From: Mucilaginibacter sp. SMC90 | GTDB taxonomy: Bacteria > Bacteroidota > Bacteroidia > Sphingobacteriales > Sphingobacteriaceae | Length of the DNA: 64,000 bases | Reading direction: 5' to 3' | NCBI RefSeq assembly: GCF_022811725.1 | Contig: NZ_CP094527.1 | Span: forward strand, 248,001 to 312,000 | Translations under genes and position numbers: made by a program | The notes under the pieces: model-generated | Database searches by the model: none | Told to the model about the DNA's origin: nothing | The model's input: only the letters and a program-made list of their open reading frames with translations | Shown: positions 41,925 through 49,321 of the stretch, one piece after another | Position numbering within the stretch: position 1 is the first letter of the stretch | Layout: each line of letters opens with the position of its first letter

Positions 41925-42887
41925 TTATATGATATCGGTATTAAGCATTGCTTTTAAAATATTGGCCTGCACGTCAACATCGCTCAGGCTTTGTAAAAAG
42001 TTGATGTCGGCTATTTTTTTATAGTTTTCGGCTAACAGGGATTTTATTTCGGGCGGCATATATGATTTCATCGTTACCACATCGCTTTGCAGTTTGTCAA
42101 TTTTATCCTGCAGCTCATGCGCCAGTTTTTCTTTTTTAGATAGGTTACTATTATTCTCGATGCCCGAAAGCTTTGTTACGTCGCAAAATAGGAATAAATT
42201 ATTGGCGGGCGAAAATAAAAAGTGCCTGTCTTCATCCATAAACTTATATATTTCCAGTATCAGGTTGCCGGCTTTTAAGCCACAGTAAAACTCCGTGCGG
42301 AATTCGCGTTTTAGCAATATGCCCATCAGTTTGCGCTGGATAATAGCATTGGTATTATGATAGGTATCGTTATAATTATACTGTACCAGTTCGTTATAAA
42401 GATCGGGTGTTATATTATAGAAGAAGTCGGACCCATAGCGCAGACTGAAAGCGTTGATATTTTTAGAGAAAGGGTAATCGTTTGAATTATCGGAAAGCAC
42501 CTGGTAAAGCTTCCGTAAAGAAAGATTTACTTTCAGCGCCTGCCTTTGCCTGTCAATTTTAAAATCCTGCTCGGTGAGGGCATTGTCATCCATTTGATCA
42601 ACCATCTCTTTGGTAAGCTGGATCTCATCAAGTACCAGGCTTACATTGTTTTCGTTGTTCTTTTTGATCTTTCGGAGCAGGTCGACCAGGCTGGTGGTAA
42701 ATTGTACGTGAAAAAGTTCCAGCTTGTTGATGTCAATTTCGGGATTGGTTTCAAAAAGCTTATGGATAACCTGGGTACGCAGGTAGAGTTTGTAAATGAG
42801 CTCATCTTCAAAAAATACCGACAGCAGCTGAAGCTTGCTGAGCATCCTGTTCGACTCATTTAAAATATTTAGCCTGTTTTCATCCAT
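41925..42887 (-). CDS. Unknown 320-aa protein coupled to TerC
   Basis: I do not recognise a family. The ATG before DENRLNILNESNRML is chosen because a promoter-like TAATTTTG lies just upstream on this strand; the frame stays open for 78 more codons but reads through repeat DNA. No signal peptide or membrane helix is seen. Sequence is largely helical (FEDELIYKLYLRTQVIHKLF; TEQDFKIDRQRQALKV) with a predicted coiled coil near residues 250-280 (KKEKLAHELQDKIDKLQSD). It sits 3 nt ahead of TerC, so it is probably a cytoplasmic partner of the Ter membrane complex; this is inference from position. Confidence 0.7.
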   Translation of the reverse strand: MDENRLNILNESNRMLSKLQLLSVFFEDELIYKLYLRTQVIHKLFETNPEIDINKLELFHVQFTTSLVDLLRKIKKNNENNVSLVLDEIQLTKEMVDQMDDNALTEQDFKIDRQRQALKVNLSLRKLYQVLSDNSNDYPFSKNINAFSLRYGSDFFYNITPDLYNELVQYNYNDTYHNTNAIIQRKLMGILLKREFRTEFYCGLKAGNLILEIYKFMDEDRHFLFSPANNLFLFCDVTKLSGIENNSNLSKKEKLAHELQDKIDKLQSDVVTMKSYMPPEIKSLLAENYKKIADINFLQSLSDVDVQANILKAMLNTDII

Positions 42888-42923
42888 CAACTTACTGTAT
42901 CCCTTATAATAAATGTAAAAATA

Positions 42924-42931
42924 CAAAATTA
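42924..42931 (-). promoter_or_regulatory. Probable -7 element of the Ter locus (unknown protein-TerC)
   Basis: On the minus strand TAATTTTG fits TAnnTTTG, 36 nt ahead of the chosen ATG. No clear TTG stands at the -33 position. Confidence 0.35.
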
Positions 42932-43272
42932 TAGGATTGAATGTTTGGGCGTATGTTACGAATAAAGGGTGTGTTGGGATTGATGAGTTTTGAATGCTCA
43001 ATCCAATTTGCGTTAGGGATTGCAGCGGATACCGGCCAGGAGCGTAATACTCCAATGGGCATCGGGGTAAACTCTGCAGGGCGTACAGTTGACTCTCCCG
43101 GTCTACGCTTCGCTGGACCACCCTCTCTCCGGCTTCGCCGCAAAGAGGGCTGGAAGAATAAATATTTCTTATCCCCTCTTTGCGAAGCAGAGAGGGGTGA
43201 CAAGCGCAGCGATGCCGGGGTGAGTAAACTACTACCCATTCCCATCAAAATAAATTATATTTACATATACGT
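42932..43272. repeat. Gene-free stretch with hairpin repeat
   Basis: No gene is supported. At 43121-43196 CCCTCTCTCCGGCTTCGCC and CAAAGAGGG face CCCTCTTTGCGAAGCAGAG on the other side of a 24-nt spacer, an imperfect inverted repeat. Short blocks such as gtaaactctgcagggcgtac on the left and gatgccggggtgagtaaact on the right frame it, which suggests a larger composite element. Confidence 0.5.
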
Positions 43273-43298
43273 GTAACCCGACTTGCCAAATCGTAGTC
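43273..43298 (+). promoter_or_regulatory. ECF-type promoter of the sigma factor gene
   Basis: GTAACCC at 43273-43279 and TCGTAGTC at 43291-43298 resemble the GTAAC / CGT promoter pair recognised by extracytoplasmic-function sigma factors. It lies 15 nt ahead of the chosen start codon and suggests autoregulation. Confidence 0.45.
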
Positions 43299-43312
43299 AC
43301 AGAGGTTATATA

Positions 43313-43894
43313 ATGCAAAGCAAGCTTTCAGATATCGAACTTATTGAGCAAACCCTGGCGGGTAATCAATTTGCCTATGCAGATTTGGTTAAGCGGCATC
43401 AGCGTTTTGTTTTTACGCTGGCCATGCGTTTTGCCAAGGGCCGCGAAGATGCTGAAGAGATTGCGCAGGATTGTTTTGTGAAAGCGTACCGCTCGTTGGC
43501 ATCGTTTCAGGGGCAGTCGAAATTTAGCACTTGGTTGTATAGTATAGTTTATACTACAGCGATGACGTTTTTAAGAAAGAAAAGGGTAGATACTGATTCA
43601 ATTGATGATGAGGGCACATTTGTGCAGGTGGAAAGCCATGAATCGGCGTATGATACCAACAATGTAGAAAATAAGTCGCGGTCATATTACCTGAACCAGG
43701 CCATTGAGCAGTTATTGCCCGATGATGCTACTATAATTACCCTGTTTTATAAGGGAGAGCAATCGTTAGAAGAAATTGCTCAAACAATGGGTATTGAAAC
43801 AAATACCGTTAAGGTTAAACTATTTAGGGCACGCCAGCGTTTGAAAGAAAAGCTGGAGCGCAATTTAAAACACGAGGTGAAAGAACTGATATGA
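43313..43894 (+). CDS. ECF sigma-70 family RNA polymerase sigma factor
   Basis: A 193-residue sigma factor. Region 2 (about 20-85) includes YADLVKRHQRFVFTLAMRFA, EDAEEIAQDCFVKAYRSLA and FSTWLYSIVYTTAMTFLRKK; region 4 (about 130-185) includes LPDDATIITLFYKGEQSLEE and TNTVKVKLFRARQRLKEKL. The ATG is preferred over a TTG ten codons upstream because an AGAGG stands 8 nt before it and the ECF-like promoter covers the TTG. Its last four bases overlap the anti-sigma gene (ATGA). Confidence 0.93.
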   Translation: MQSKLSDIELIEQTLAGNQFAYADLVKRHQRFVFTLAMRFAKGREDAEEIAQDCFVKAYRSLASFQGQSKFSTWLYSIVYTTAMTFLRKKRVDTDSIDDEGTFVQVESHESAYDTNNVENKSRSYYLNQAIEQLLPDDATIITLFYKGEQSLEEIAQTMGIETNTVKVKLFRARQRLKEKLERNLKHEVKELI

Positions 43895-44394
43895 ACACCA
43901 TCGAAGAAAAACTTTGGAACTATATTGATGGTACCTGCACGCTGGCAGAGCAGGATGCCATTGCCCGGCTTATTGAAGAGGATGATTTGTACAAACAAAA
44001 GTACACTGAACTGCTTGCGTTGAACCAGGAATTTGCCGACATGGAACTTGATGAGCCATCGATGGCCTTTAGTTATAATGTAATGGAAGCCATCAGGGCC
44101 GAGCAGCTGGTCCCGTTAAAATCAACTATTAATAAAAAAATAATATTAGGCATTGCCGCATTTTTTGTTTTGAGCATATTGGCCTTATTTGCTATTGTGC
44201 TTTCAAGTATCCAAATTTCCGGTAATTTATTCAGCGGTTTAGATGTTAAACTACCGGCTAATTTAAAATTGCCGGCAGCAAATGATATTTTCAACAGTAC
44301 TGTGGTGAAAAGTTTTTTCGTGTTTGATGTAATTTTGGCGCTATTTTTAACCGATAGTTATCTGCGTAGAAAAAAAGCTGCAAAAGAGGCATAA
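43891..44394 (+). CDS. Probable anti-sigma factor (membrane protein)
   Basis: A 167-residue protein. The N-terminal 75 residues are soluble and acidic (EEKLWNYIDGTCTLAEQDAI), like the anti-sigma domain of many ECF partners. A membrane helix lies at about 84-105 (IILGIAAFFVLSILALFAIV) and a second at about 140-155 (SFFVFDVILALFL). No zinc-binding HxxxCxxC is seen. The overlap with the sigma gene implies coupled translation. The signal it senses is unknown. Confidence 0.8.
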   Translation: MNTIEEKLWNYIDGTCTLAEQDAIARLIEEDDLYKQKYTELLALNQEFADMELDEPSMAFSYNVMEAIRAEQLVPLKSTINKKIILGIAAFFVLSILALFAIVLSSIQISGNLFSGLDVKLPANLKLPAANDIFNSTVVKSFFVFDVILALFLTDSYLRRKKAAKEA

Positions 44395-44429
44395 AGTGTT
44401 CACTTTTCTGTAATGCCAAATAATGCCAC

Positions 44430-44518
44430 AGTGTCTTTTTGACACTTATCTGCACACTTTTTGTAAAGTAAATTCCCTTTAATCTATTGTTAATGTATCA
44501 ACAAGGATACATTAACAA
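44430..44518 (+). promoter_or_regulatory. Two palindromes upstream of a sigma-54-like promoter
   Basis: AGTGTC-TTTTT-GACACT at 44430-44446 and a perfect 13-bp pair TTGTTAATGTATC / GATACATTAACAA at 44487-44499 and 44506-44518 (6-nt spacer). They stand about 96 and 24 nt before the TGGCAC box, as activator sites of a sigma-54 promoter might. The second could alternatively be an RNA hairpin after the anti-sigma gene, but it lacks a T-tract. Confidence 0.5.
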
Positions 44519-44541
44519 AAATTTTAAAAAGTTTTCATTTT

Positions 44542-44557
44542 TGGCACAGGGATTGTA
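44542..44557 (+). promoter_or_regulatory. Sigma-54 (-24/-12) type promoter
   Basis: TGGCAC at 44542-44547, five bases (AGGGA), then TTGTA at 44553-44557. This fits TGGCAC-N5-TTGCW with a single change, C to T at the -12 position. The predicted transcription start is about 44568. Confidence 0.55.
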
Positions 44558-44567
44558 ATACAGTCCG

Positions 44568-44650
44568 CGAACTGGTAAACTTACCGGTTTAATTGTGATA
44601 AGGTTTAGGTTGAAAGTCTCCCGACGCAAGGTTGGGAGGCTTTTATTTTT
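44568..44650 (+). ncRNA. Candidate small non-coding RNA
   Basis: A transcript of about 80 nt is predicted from the sigma-54-like promoter to the terminator at 44613-44654. It holds no open frame of note. The 5' part folds into a stem AACTGGTAA / TTACCGGTT (44570-44578 with 44581-44589), followed by an AT-rich single-stranded stretch and the terminator hairpin. This layout (own promoter, two stem-loops, T-tract) is typical of bacterial regulatory RNAs. It could also be the leader of the AraC gene, but that gene has its own promoter after the terminator. Confidence 0.45.
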
Positions 44651-44654
44651 TTAT
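44613..44654 (+). terminator. Rho-independent terminator of the candidate small RNA
   Basis: Ten-base stem AAAGTCTCCC / GGGAGGCTTT (one U-G wobble) with an 11-nt loop, followed by ttattttttta. Confidence 0.85.
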
Positions 44655-44695
44655 ACGCAATTCTGTCATCCCCAATCTTCCCCCAATCCCACCAC

Positions 44696-44726
44696 TTGAC
44701 GCCCCGGTTTGATTTTTGTAACTTTG
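44696..44726 (+). promoter_or_regulatory. Promoter of the AraC-type regulator
   Basis: TTG at 44696-44698, 20 nt, then TAACTTTG at 44719-44726, a full match to the Bacteroidota consensus. The -7 element ends five bases before the chosen ATG, so the mRNA is probably leaderless. Confidence 0.65.
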
Positions 44727-44731
44727 TTTTT

Positions 44732-45634
44732 ATGTCGAAAGCAGAAACACTTGAAGATTTTTACCAAAGGAAAGTTAACTGGCTGCCCAATAACCTGCAG
44801 CAAAGCATCGGTCACTTTAATGTATTCCGGATTGAGGACTGCATTGGCCCTAATGCAAAGCAGGTAACTTATAGCCGCCGTACTTTTTATAAGATCAGTT
44901 TGATGCGCGGTGATAACATTATTCACTACGCCGATAAAAGTATCACGCTTTCAGGATCAACACTGATGTTTTTCAGTCCGATGGTGCCTTATACGTTTGA
45001 GCATATGTCTGATGATCGTACAGGCTATTTCTGCATTTTTACCGAAGAGTTTTTTCTTGAAAAATTCAGAACAGGCTTAAGCGAGTTCCCCATGTTCGGT
45101 ATCAACGCCAAGCCCGTTTATGCTTTAAATGAAGAGCAGGATGCCTATGTGACCAATTTGTTTCAAAAAATGCTCACTGAGATCAATACCGAATATGCAT
45201 TTAAATATGACCTGATCCGTAATTACGTTACCGAGCTGGCTTACTACGCGTTAAAAACCGAACCGTCCGAAAATGTATATAAACACGTTGATGCCAAATC
45301 GCGCATCACATCGGTATTTACCGAGCTGCTGGAGCGTCAGTTTCCTATCGAAACGCCGTCGCAACGGTTTTCGCTGCGCTCGGCTAATGACTTTGCGCAG
45401 CGGCTTTCAGTACACGTAAACCACCTCAACAGGGCCATTCGTGAAACTACAGGTAAAACCACTACCGATCATATTGCCGACAGGCTGCTGAGTGAAGCCA
45501 AATCATTATTAAGGCATACCGATTGGAACATCTCCGAAATTGGTTACTGCCTGGGCTTTGAAGAACCCACCCATTTCAATAACTTTTTTAAAAAACAAAC
45601 CCGGCAAACCCCAAGCTCGTTCCGAAATGTTTGA
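44732..45634 (+). CDS. AraC family transcriptional regulator
   Basis: A 300-residue regulator. The N-terminal cupin-like ligand-binding region spans about 20-150 (SLMRGDNIIHYADKSITLSG; MFFSPMVPYTFEHMS). The C-terminal double helix-turn-helix includes FAQRLSVHVNHLNRAIRETT and WNISEIGYCLGFEEPTHFNN, ending in FFKKQTRQTPSSFRN. The ATG at MSKAETLEDF is chosen because the promoter overlaps the upstream codons. It precedes three SDR genes and an Atu4866-like gene on the same strand and probably controls them. Confidence 0.92.
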   Translation: MSKAETLEDFYQRKVNWLPNNLQQSIGHFNVFRIEDCIGPNAKQVTYSRRTFYKISLMRGDNIIHYADKSITLSGSTLMFFSPMVPYTFEHMSDDRTGYFCIFTEEFFLEKFRTGLSEFPMFGINAKPVYALNEEQDAYVTNLFQKMLTEINTEYAFKYDLIRNYVTELAYYALKTEPSENVYKHVDAKSRITSVFTELLERQFPIETPSQRFSLRSANDFAQRLSVHVNHLNRAIRETTGKTTTDHIADRLLSEAKSLLRHTDWNISEIGYCLGFEEPTHFNNFFKKQTRQTPSSFRNV

Positions 45635-45726
45635 ATTTCGTAACCTTTGGTTTGATTAATGTAATCTCGCCCCTTTGTTGCTGCTGTAACTTTGTTTTAT
45701 CTTAAATAACAAAGCAAACAACTTTT

Positions 45727-46560
45727 ATGGACAACAACAAAGTATGGTTTATTACCGGAGCTTCAAAAGGCTTTGGCCTTAGCTTAGTAAAACAACTACT
45801 GGATGCAGGACAGCTTGTTGCCGCTACTTCCAGAAATTTACAGGATTTAACCGCTGCGGTTAATACAACAAGCAATAATTTTTTACCGCTGCAGGTAGAT
45901 TTGGCAAACGAAAGCAGCGTATCGCTGGCTTTACAGCATACGCATGAGTTTTTTGGCCGTATCGATGTAGTGATCAATAATGCAGGTTATGGAATTGGCG
46001 GCGCTATTGAAGAATTGAGCGATGCCGAAACACGCCTGGCGTTTGATGTAAACGTATTTGGCACGCTTAACGTGATCCGTGCAGTAATGCCTTACCTGCG
46101 TAAGCAACGCTCGGGGCATATCATCAACATTTCGTCTATCGCGGGTATCACCGCCAACACAGGCTGGGCAATTTATGCCGGATCCAAATATGCGGTGATC
46201 GGAATTTCGGAAGTACTTGCTGCCGATGTTAAAGAATTTGGCATCAATGTAACCGTGGTTGCACCCGGCGCTTTCCGCACCAGTTTCCTCACTGCCGACT
46301 CGCTTTCAATTACCGAAAACAAAATTGATGATTACACCGAGGTGCGTGCCATTCATAACAAATACCTCAAAATGGATGGCAAGCAAGCCGGCGACCCGGA
46401 AAAGGCCGCAACTGCTATTATCAATACAGCTTACGAAGAAAACCCGCCATTGTACCTGTTATTAGGCGGCGATGCATACAATCGTGCTTTAGCCAAGCTT
46501 GATACTTTACACAATGAAATTCGTCAGTGGCAGGATGTAACCTGCTCAACCGATTTCTAA
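45727..46560 (+). CDS. Short-chain dehydrogenase/reductase (SDR), paralogue 1
   Basis: A 277-residue NAD(P)-dependent oxidoreductase of the classical SDR type. Cofactor motif TGASKGFG (about 10-17), NNAGYG (about 85-90), catalytic Ser in ISSIAG and the Tyr-x-x-x-Lys pair in YAGSKYAV. The Arg in TSRNL favours NADP. The C-terminal extension (QAGDPEKAATAII to PPLYLLLGGDAY) is shared with the third SDR of the cluster, so the two arose by duplication. A TAACTTTG element at 45687-45694 may give it its own promoter. Substrate unknown. Confidence 0.9.
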   Translation: MDNNKVWFITGASKGFGLSLVKQLLDAGQLVAATSRNLQDLTAAVNTTSNNFLPLQVDLANESSVSLALQHTHEFFGRIDVVINNAGYGIGGAIEELSDAETRLAFDVNVFGTLNVIRAVMPYLRKQRSGHIINISSIAGITANTGWAIYAGSKYAVIGISEVLAADVKEFGINVTVVAPGAFRTSFLTADSLSITENKIDDYTEVRAIHNKYLKMDGKQAGDPEKAATAIINTAYEENPPLYLLLGGDAYNRALAKLDTLHNEIRQWQDVTCSTDF

Positions 46561-46604
46561 ATTTTAGTCCGTTACCCTATATCTACCTATATAAAAACAA
46601 TAAT

Positions 46605-47336
46605 ATGCAAAGTATCAAAGATAAAGTGATTGTGATTACCGGTGCCAGCAGTGGCATCGGTGCATCTGCCGCCCGTAAACTGGCACAGCTTGGTGGCAAA
46701 GTAGTTTTGGCCGCCCGCCGGGAAGACCAATTGAAAACCCTGGTGCAGGAAATTGGCGAAAATGCCATCTATGTGGTAACCGATGTTGCCAAACGGGCTG
46801 ATCTGGATAACCTCATTCAGCAGGCTATAACCAAATTTGGCCATGTTGATGTAATGTGGAACAATGCAGGCATCATGCCTATCTCCTTTTTTGAAGAAGG
46901 CCATGTTGATGAGTGGGATAAAATGATCGACATCAATATTAAAGGTGTATTGTACGGCATTAACGCTGTACTGCCCCACATGATTGAGCGTGGTGAAGGT
47001 CATATTCTTTCAACCTCATCAGTAGGCGGTTTAAAAACATCTCCTGGTATCGGTGTGTACAGCGGTACCAAATTCGCGGTTAAGGCAATTATGGAAACCC
47101 TGCGCGAGGAAGTTGCCCAAACCATTAAAGTAACTACTATATATCCGGGTGCTACAAAATCAGAGTTAGGCCATGACATTACCAGCCCTAAGATCAAAGG
47201 CTTGTATGGCAACCTTACCAATATGCCCAAACTTGATGAAGAAGCAATAGCCAACGCGGTGATCTACGCGATAAGTCAGCCGGACAATATTACCGTTAAC
47301 GAAGTTGTGGTACGCCCGCTCGGCCAAACCCGATAA
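46605..47336 (+). CDS. Short-chain dehydrogenase/reductase (SDR), second type
   Basis: A 243-residue classical SDR. Motifs are TGASSGIGASAARKL, NNAGIMP, STSSVGG with the catalytic Ser, and YSGTKFAV with Tyr and Lys. It is of the length usual for the family and lacks the C-terminal extension of its two neighbours. The ATG before QSIKDKVIVITG fits the family start; upstream codons overlap the preceding gene's 3' end and are not SDR-like. The reaction is unknown. Confidence 0.9.
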   Translation: MQSIKDKVIVITGASSGIGASAARKLAQLGGKVVLAARREDQLKTLVQEIGENAIYVVTDVAKRADLDNLIQQAITKFGHVDVMWNNAGIMPISFFEEGHVDEWDKMIDINIKGVLYGINAVLPHMIERGEGHILSTSSVGGLKTSPGIGVYSGTKFAVKAIMETLREEVAQTIKVTTIYPGATKSELGHDITSPKIKGLYGNLTNMPKLDEEAIANAVIYAISQPDNITVNEVVVRPLGQTR

Positions 47337-47438
47337 CGTTAATCCGGCGATCTTTTCGATCAAAATAAGCGAAAATCAAAAACAATCGCTAAAAGCGTAA
47401 CAAATCAGTAAAAACAAAATCTATCAACATACAAAACT

Positions 47439-48284
47439 ATGGAAAACAATAAAGTATGGTTAGTAACCGGTGCCTCTAAGGGACTGGGACTTGCCTTAGT
47501 CAAACGACTATTAAATGAGGGCTATAAGGTAGCCGCCACATCGCGCAATTTAAACGATCTGAGTAAAGCAGTTGACGCAAACAGTGAGCAGTTTTTACCG
47601 CTTGCCGTTAATTTAACCAACGAAGACAGTGTACAGGAAGCCGTTGAGCTCGCGGTAAAAACCTTCGGAAAAATTGATGTAGTTGTCAACAATGCCGGAT
47701 ACGGCTTATTGGGCGGCATTGAAGAACTGACCGACCGCGAGGCTCGTGATAACTTTGAGATCAACGTATTTGGATCATTGAACGTGATCCGCAAGGTGCT
47801 GCCTTATCTGCGTGCTCAAAAATCAGGTCATATTTTAAACGTTTCGTCAATAGGAGGCTTTACCGGTGCATTTGCAGGCGGCGGTATTTATTGCGCCACT
47901 AAGTTTGCCGTTAATGGTTTCTCCGAAACATTATCGGCCGAAGTAGCGCCCTTTGGCATTAAGGTCACCATTGTACAGCCCGGTTATTTCAGGACCAACT
48001 TCCTGTCGGCAGGCTCATTGGCAGTACCTCAAAACCAGATAGCCGACTATCAGAATGTACGGGACACAGTAAATTTCCACCAAAACGATATGGACCAGCA
48101 ACAGGCCGGCGATCCCGAAAAAGCAGCCGCAGCCATGATTAGCATAACCACCGAAGCTAACCCGCCGCTCAATTTATTCCTGGGCGAGGATGCTTACGGC
48201 CTGGTTGAGAAAAAGCTGGCATTCGTTCAAAACGAATTAGCAACATGGAAAGAATTAACGCTTTCAACAGCAATACAACAATAA
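47439..48284 (+). CDS. Short-chain dehydrogenase/reductase (SDR), paralogue 2
   Basis: A 281-residue enzyme closely similar to the first SDR of this cluster over its whole length (ENNKVWLVTGASKGLGLALV; NNAGYGLLGGIEEL; INVFGSLNVIRKVLPYLR; QAGDPEKAAAAM). The catalytic pair is in YCATKFAV and the serine in VSSIGG. Its last 40 bases overlap the start of the Atu4866-like gene in another frame, which makes coupled translation likely. Confidence 0.92.
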   Translation: MENNKVWLVTGASKGLGLALVKRLLNEGYKVAATSRNLNDLSKAVDANSEQFLPLAVNLTNEDSVQEAVELAVKTFGKIDVVVNNAGYGLLGGIEELTDREARDNFEINVFGSLNVIRKVLPYLRAQKSGHILNVSSIGGFTGAFAGGGIYCATKFAVNGFSETLSAEVAPFGIKVTIVQPGYFRTNFLSAGSLAVPQNQIADYQNVRDTVNFHQNDMDQQQAGDPEKAAAAMISITTEANPPLNLFLGEDAYGLVEKKLAFVQNELATWKELTLSTAIQQ

Positions 48285-48523
48285 ATGCTCATTATTATAT
48301 AGGTGTATGGGTTACCCGCGATGGGCTTATCCGCCACGAATTTTTACCCAACGGCCGTTATACAGAAGCCCGCGGGGATAAACAAGATGCTTACACAGGC
48401 TATTACAGTGTGTTAGGCAACCATGTTGAATATCTTGACGATACCGGCTTTACTGCCGAAGGCGATTTCAGAGACGGTGTATACTATCACGCCGGAATGG
48501 TATTATATAAAGAAACAGCATGA
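48245..48523 (+). CDS. Atu4866-domain protein
   Basis: A 92-residue protein. The conserved core is GVWVTRDGLIRHEFLPNGRY, then EARGDKQDAYTGYY, EYLDDTGFTAEGDF and the closing GVYYHAGMVLYKE, as in the structurally solved Atu4866 family (PF11512), a small lipocalin-like beta-barrel of unknown function. It overlaps the end of the SDR gene by 40 nt. The domain is known near or fused to oxidoreductases elsewhere, so it may bind a related substrate. Other starts within the overlap are possible (for example near NAHYYIG). Confidence 0.8.
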   Translation: MERINAFNSNTTINAHYYIGVWVTRDGLIRHEFLPNGRYTEARGDKQDAYTGYYSVLGNHVEYLDDTGFTAEGDFRDGVYYHAGMVLYKETA

Positions 48524-48550
48524 AGCTGTAAGTGATAACATATAATAACG

Positions 48551-49267
48551 CTAAGCCGCATTTGAAATAAACTTCACCAAACTTCTTTTAGCTACTGGCA
48601 GCAGCGTTTGTTCAAGCGGAAAAGTGATATCACTATGTACATAATAAACCGCCGGGTTAGGTATAAACTTATTGCGGTTAATGAGGTGTTGTTTTATATG
48701 CTCAGGTGTGTTAATGATACTTTGCTCGTAAGTATCAACAAAAGTTATGTTAATACCCCGGTATTTGTCATCCTTCCCTTCAAAAATAGTAATCTGATAC
48801 TCATAGATCCGGTTGGTGCGATCCTTGCCATTTTGTAACGAAAAATAACCGTTATAGGGCATTAAAGGAATGATGCCTACCGGATCAATATTAACATGCC
48901 GCTCTACAAAATCATAAATATCCCTGCCGGTTTTTATTGCCGGGTCCATTTTACTGAGGGCGTAAGTAATAATATGTTCAATTTCAAGCATACTTTGATC
49001 ATCGGTAATGATCTTTTGATAGGTAAGTTTTACGGCCTCAATATCAGCCTGGGTTAAGCGCTGCGGAAAAGCCTGCTGCAACAGGCTTTTATTTTTTTTA
49101 AAATCAATAAGGTTGTTATAGTGAAAAATCAGGTCGGCCAGGTTGGGATATAACCGGCCGTTATTAAAGTGGCTGTTAATTTCCTGCAGGTAACTTAACA
49201 GGATATATTTTTTGTATTCAAAATCAATATGGCCTTCAATAAACCAGTTTACACCTAATTGCCTCAT
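48551..49267 (-). CDS. Conserved hypothetical protein
   Basis: A 238-residue soluble protein with no signal peptide or membrane helix. The N-terminal half is helical (FEYKKYILLSYLQEINSHF; EAVKLTYQKIITDDQSML); the C-terminal half is beta-rich (NRIYEYQITIFEGKDDKYRG; PAVYYVHSDITFPLEQTLLP). I do not recognise a family. It is convergent with the Atu4866-like gene and divergent from the methyltransferase, so it is transcribed alone. Confidence 0.7.
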   Translation of the reverse strand: MRQLGVNWFIEGHIDFEYKKYILLSYLQEINSHFNNGRLYPNLADLIFHYNNLIDFKKNKSLLQQAFPQRLTQADIEAVKLTYQKIITDDQSMLEIEHIITYALSKMDPAIKTGRDIYDFVERHVNIDPVGIIPLMPYNGYFSLQNGKDRTNRIYEYQITIFEGKDDKYRGINITFVDTYEQSIINTPEHIKQHLINRNKFIPNPAVYYVHSDITFPLEQTLLPVAKRSLVKFISNAA

Positions 49268-49321
49268 TTTTCCACCTCCTTTTGATAGCTTAAATTAAAC
49301 AAAAAACACCAACTTTGCAAT

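Noticed and set aside
42888..43121. N-terminal extension of the unknown TerC-coupled protein by 78 residues
   Set aside because: The extra codons read through repeat DNA and lie upstream of a promoter-like element; the downstream ATG gives a more protein-like start.
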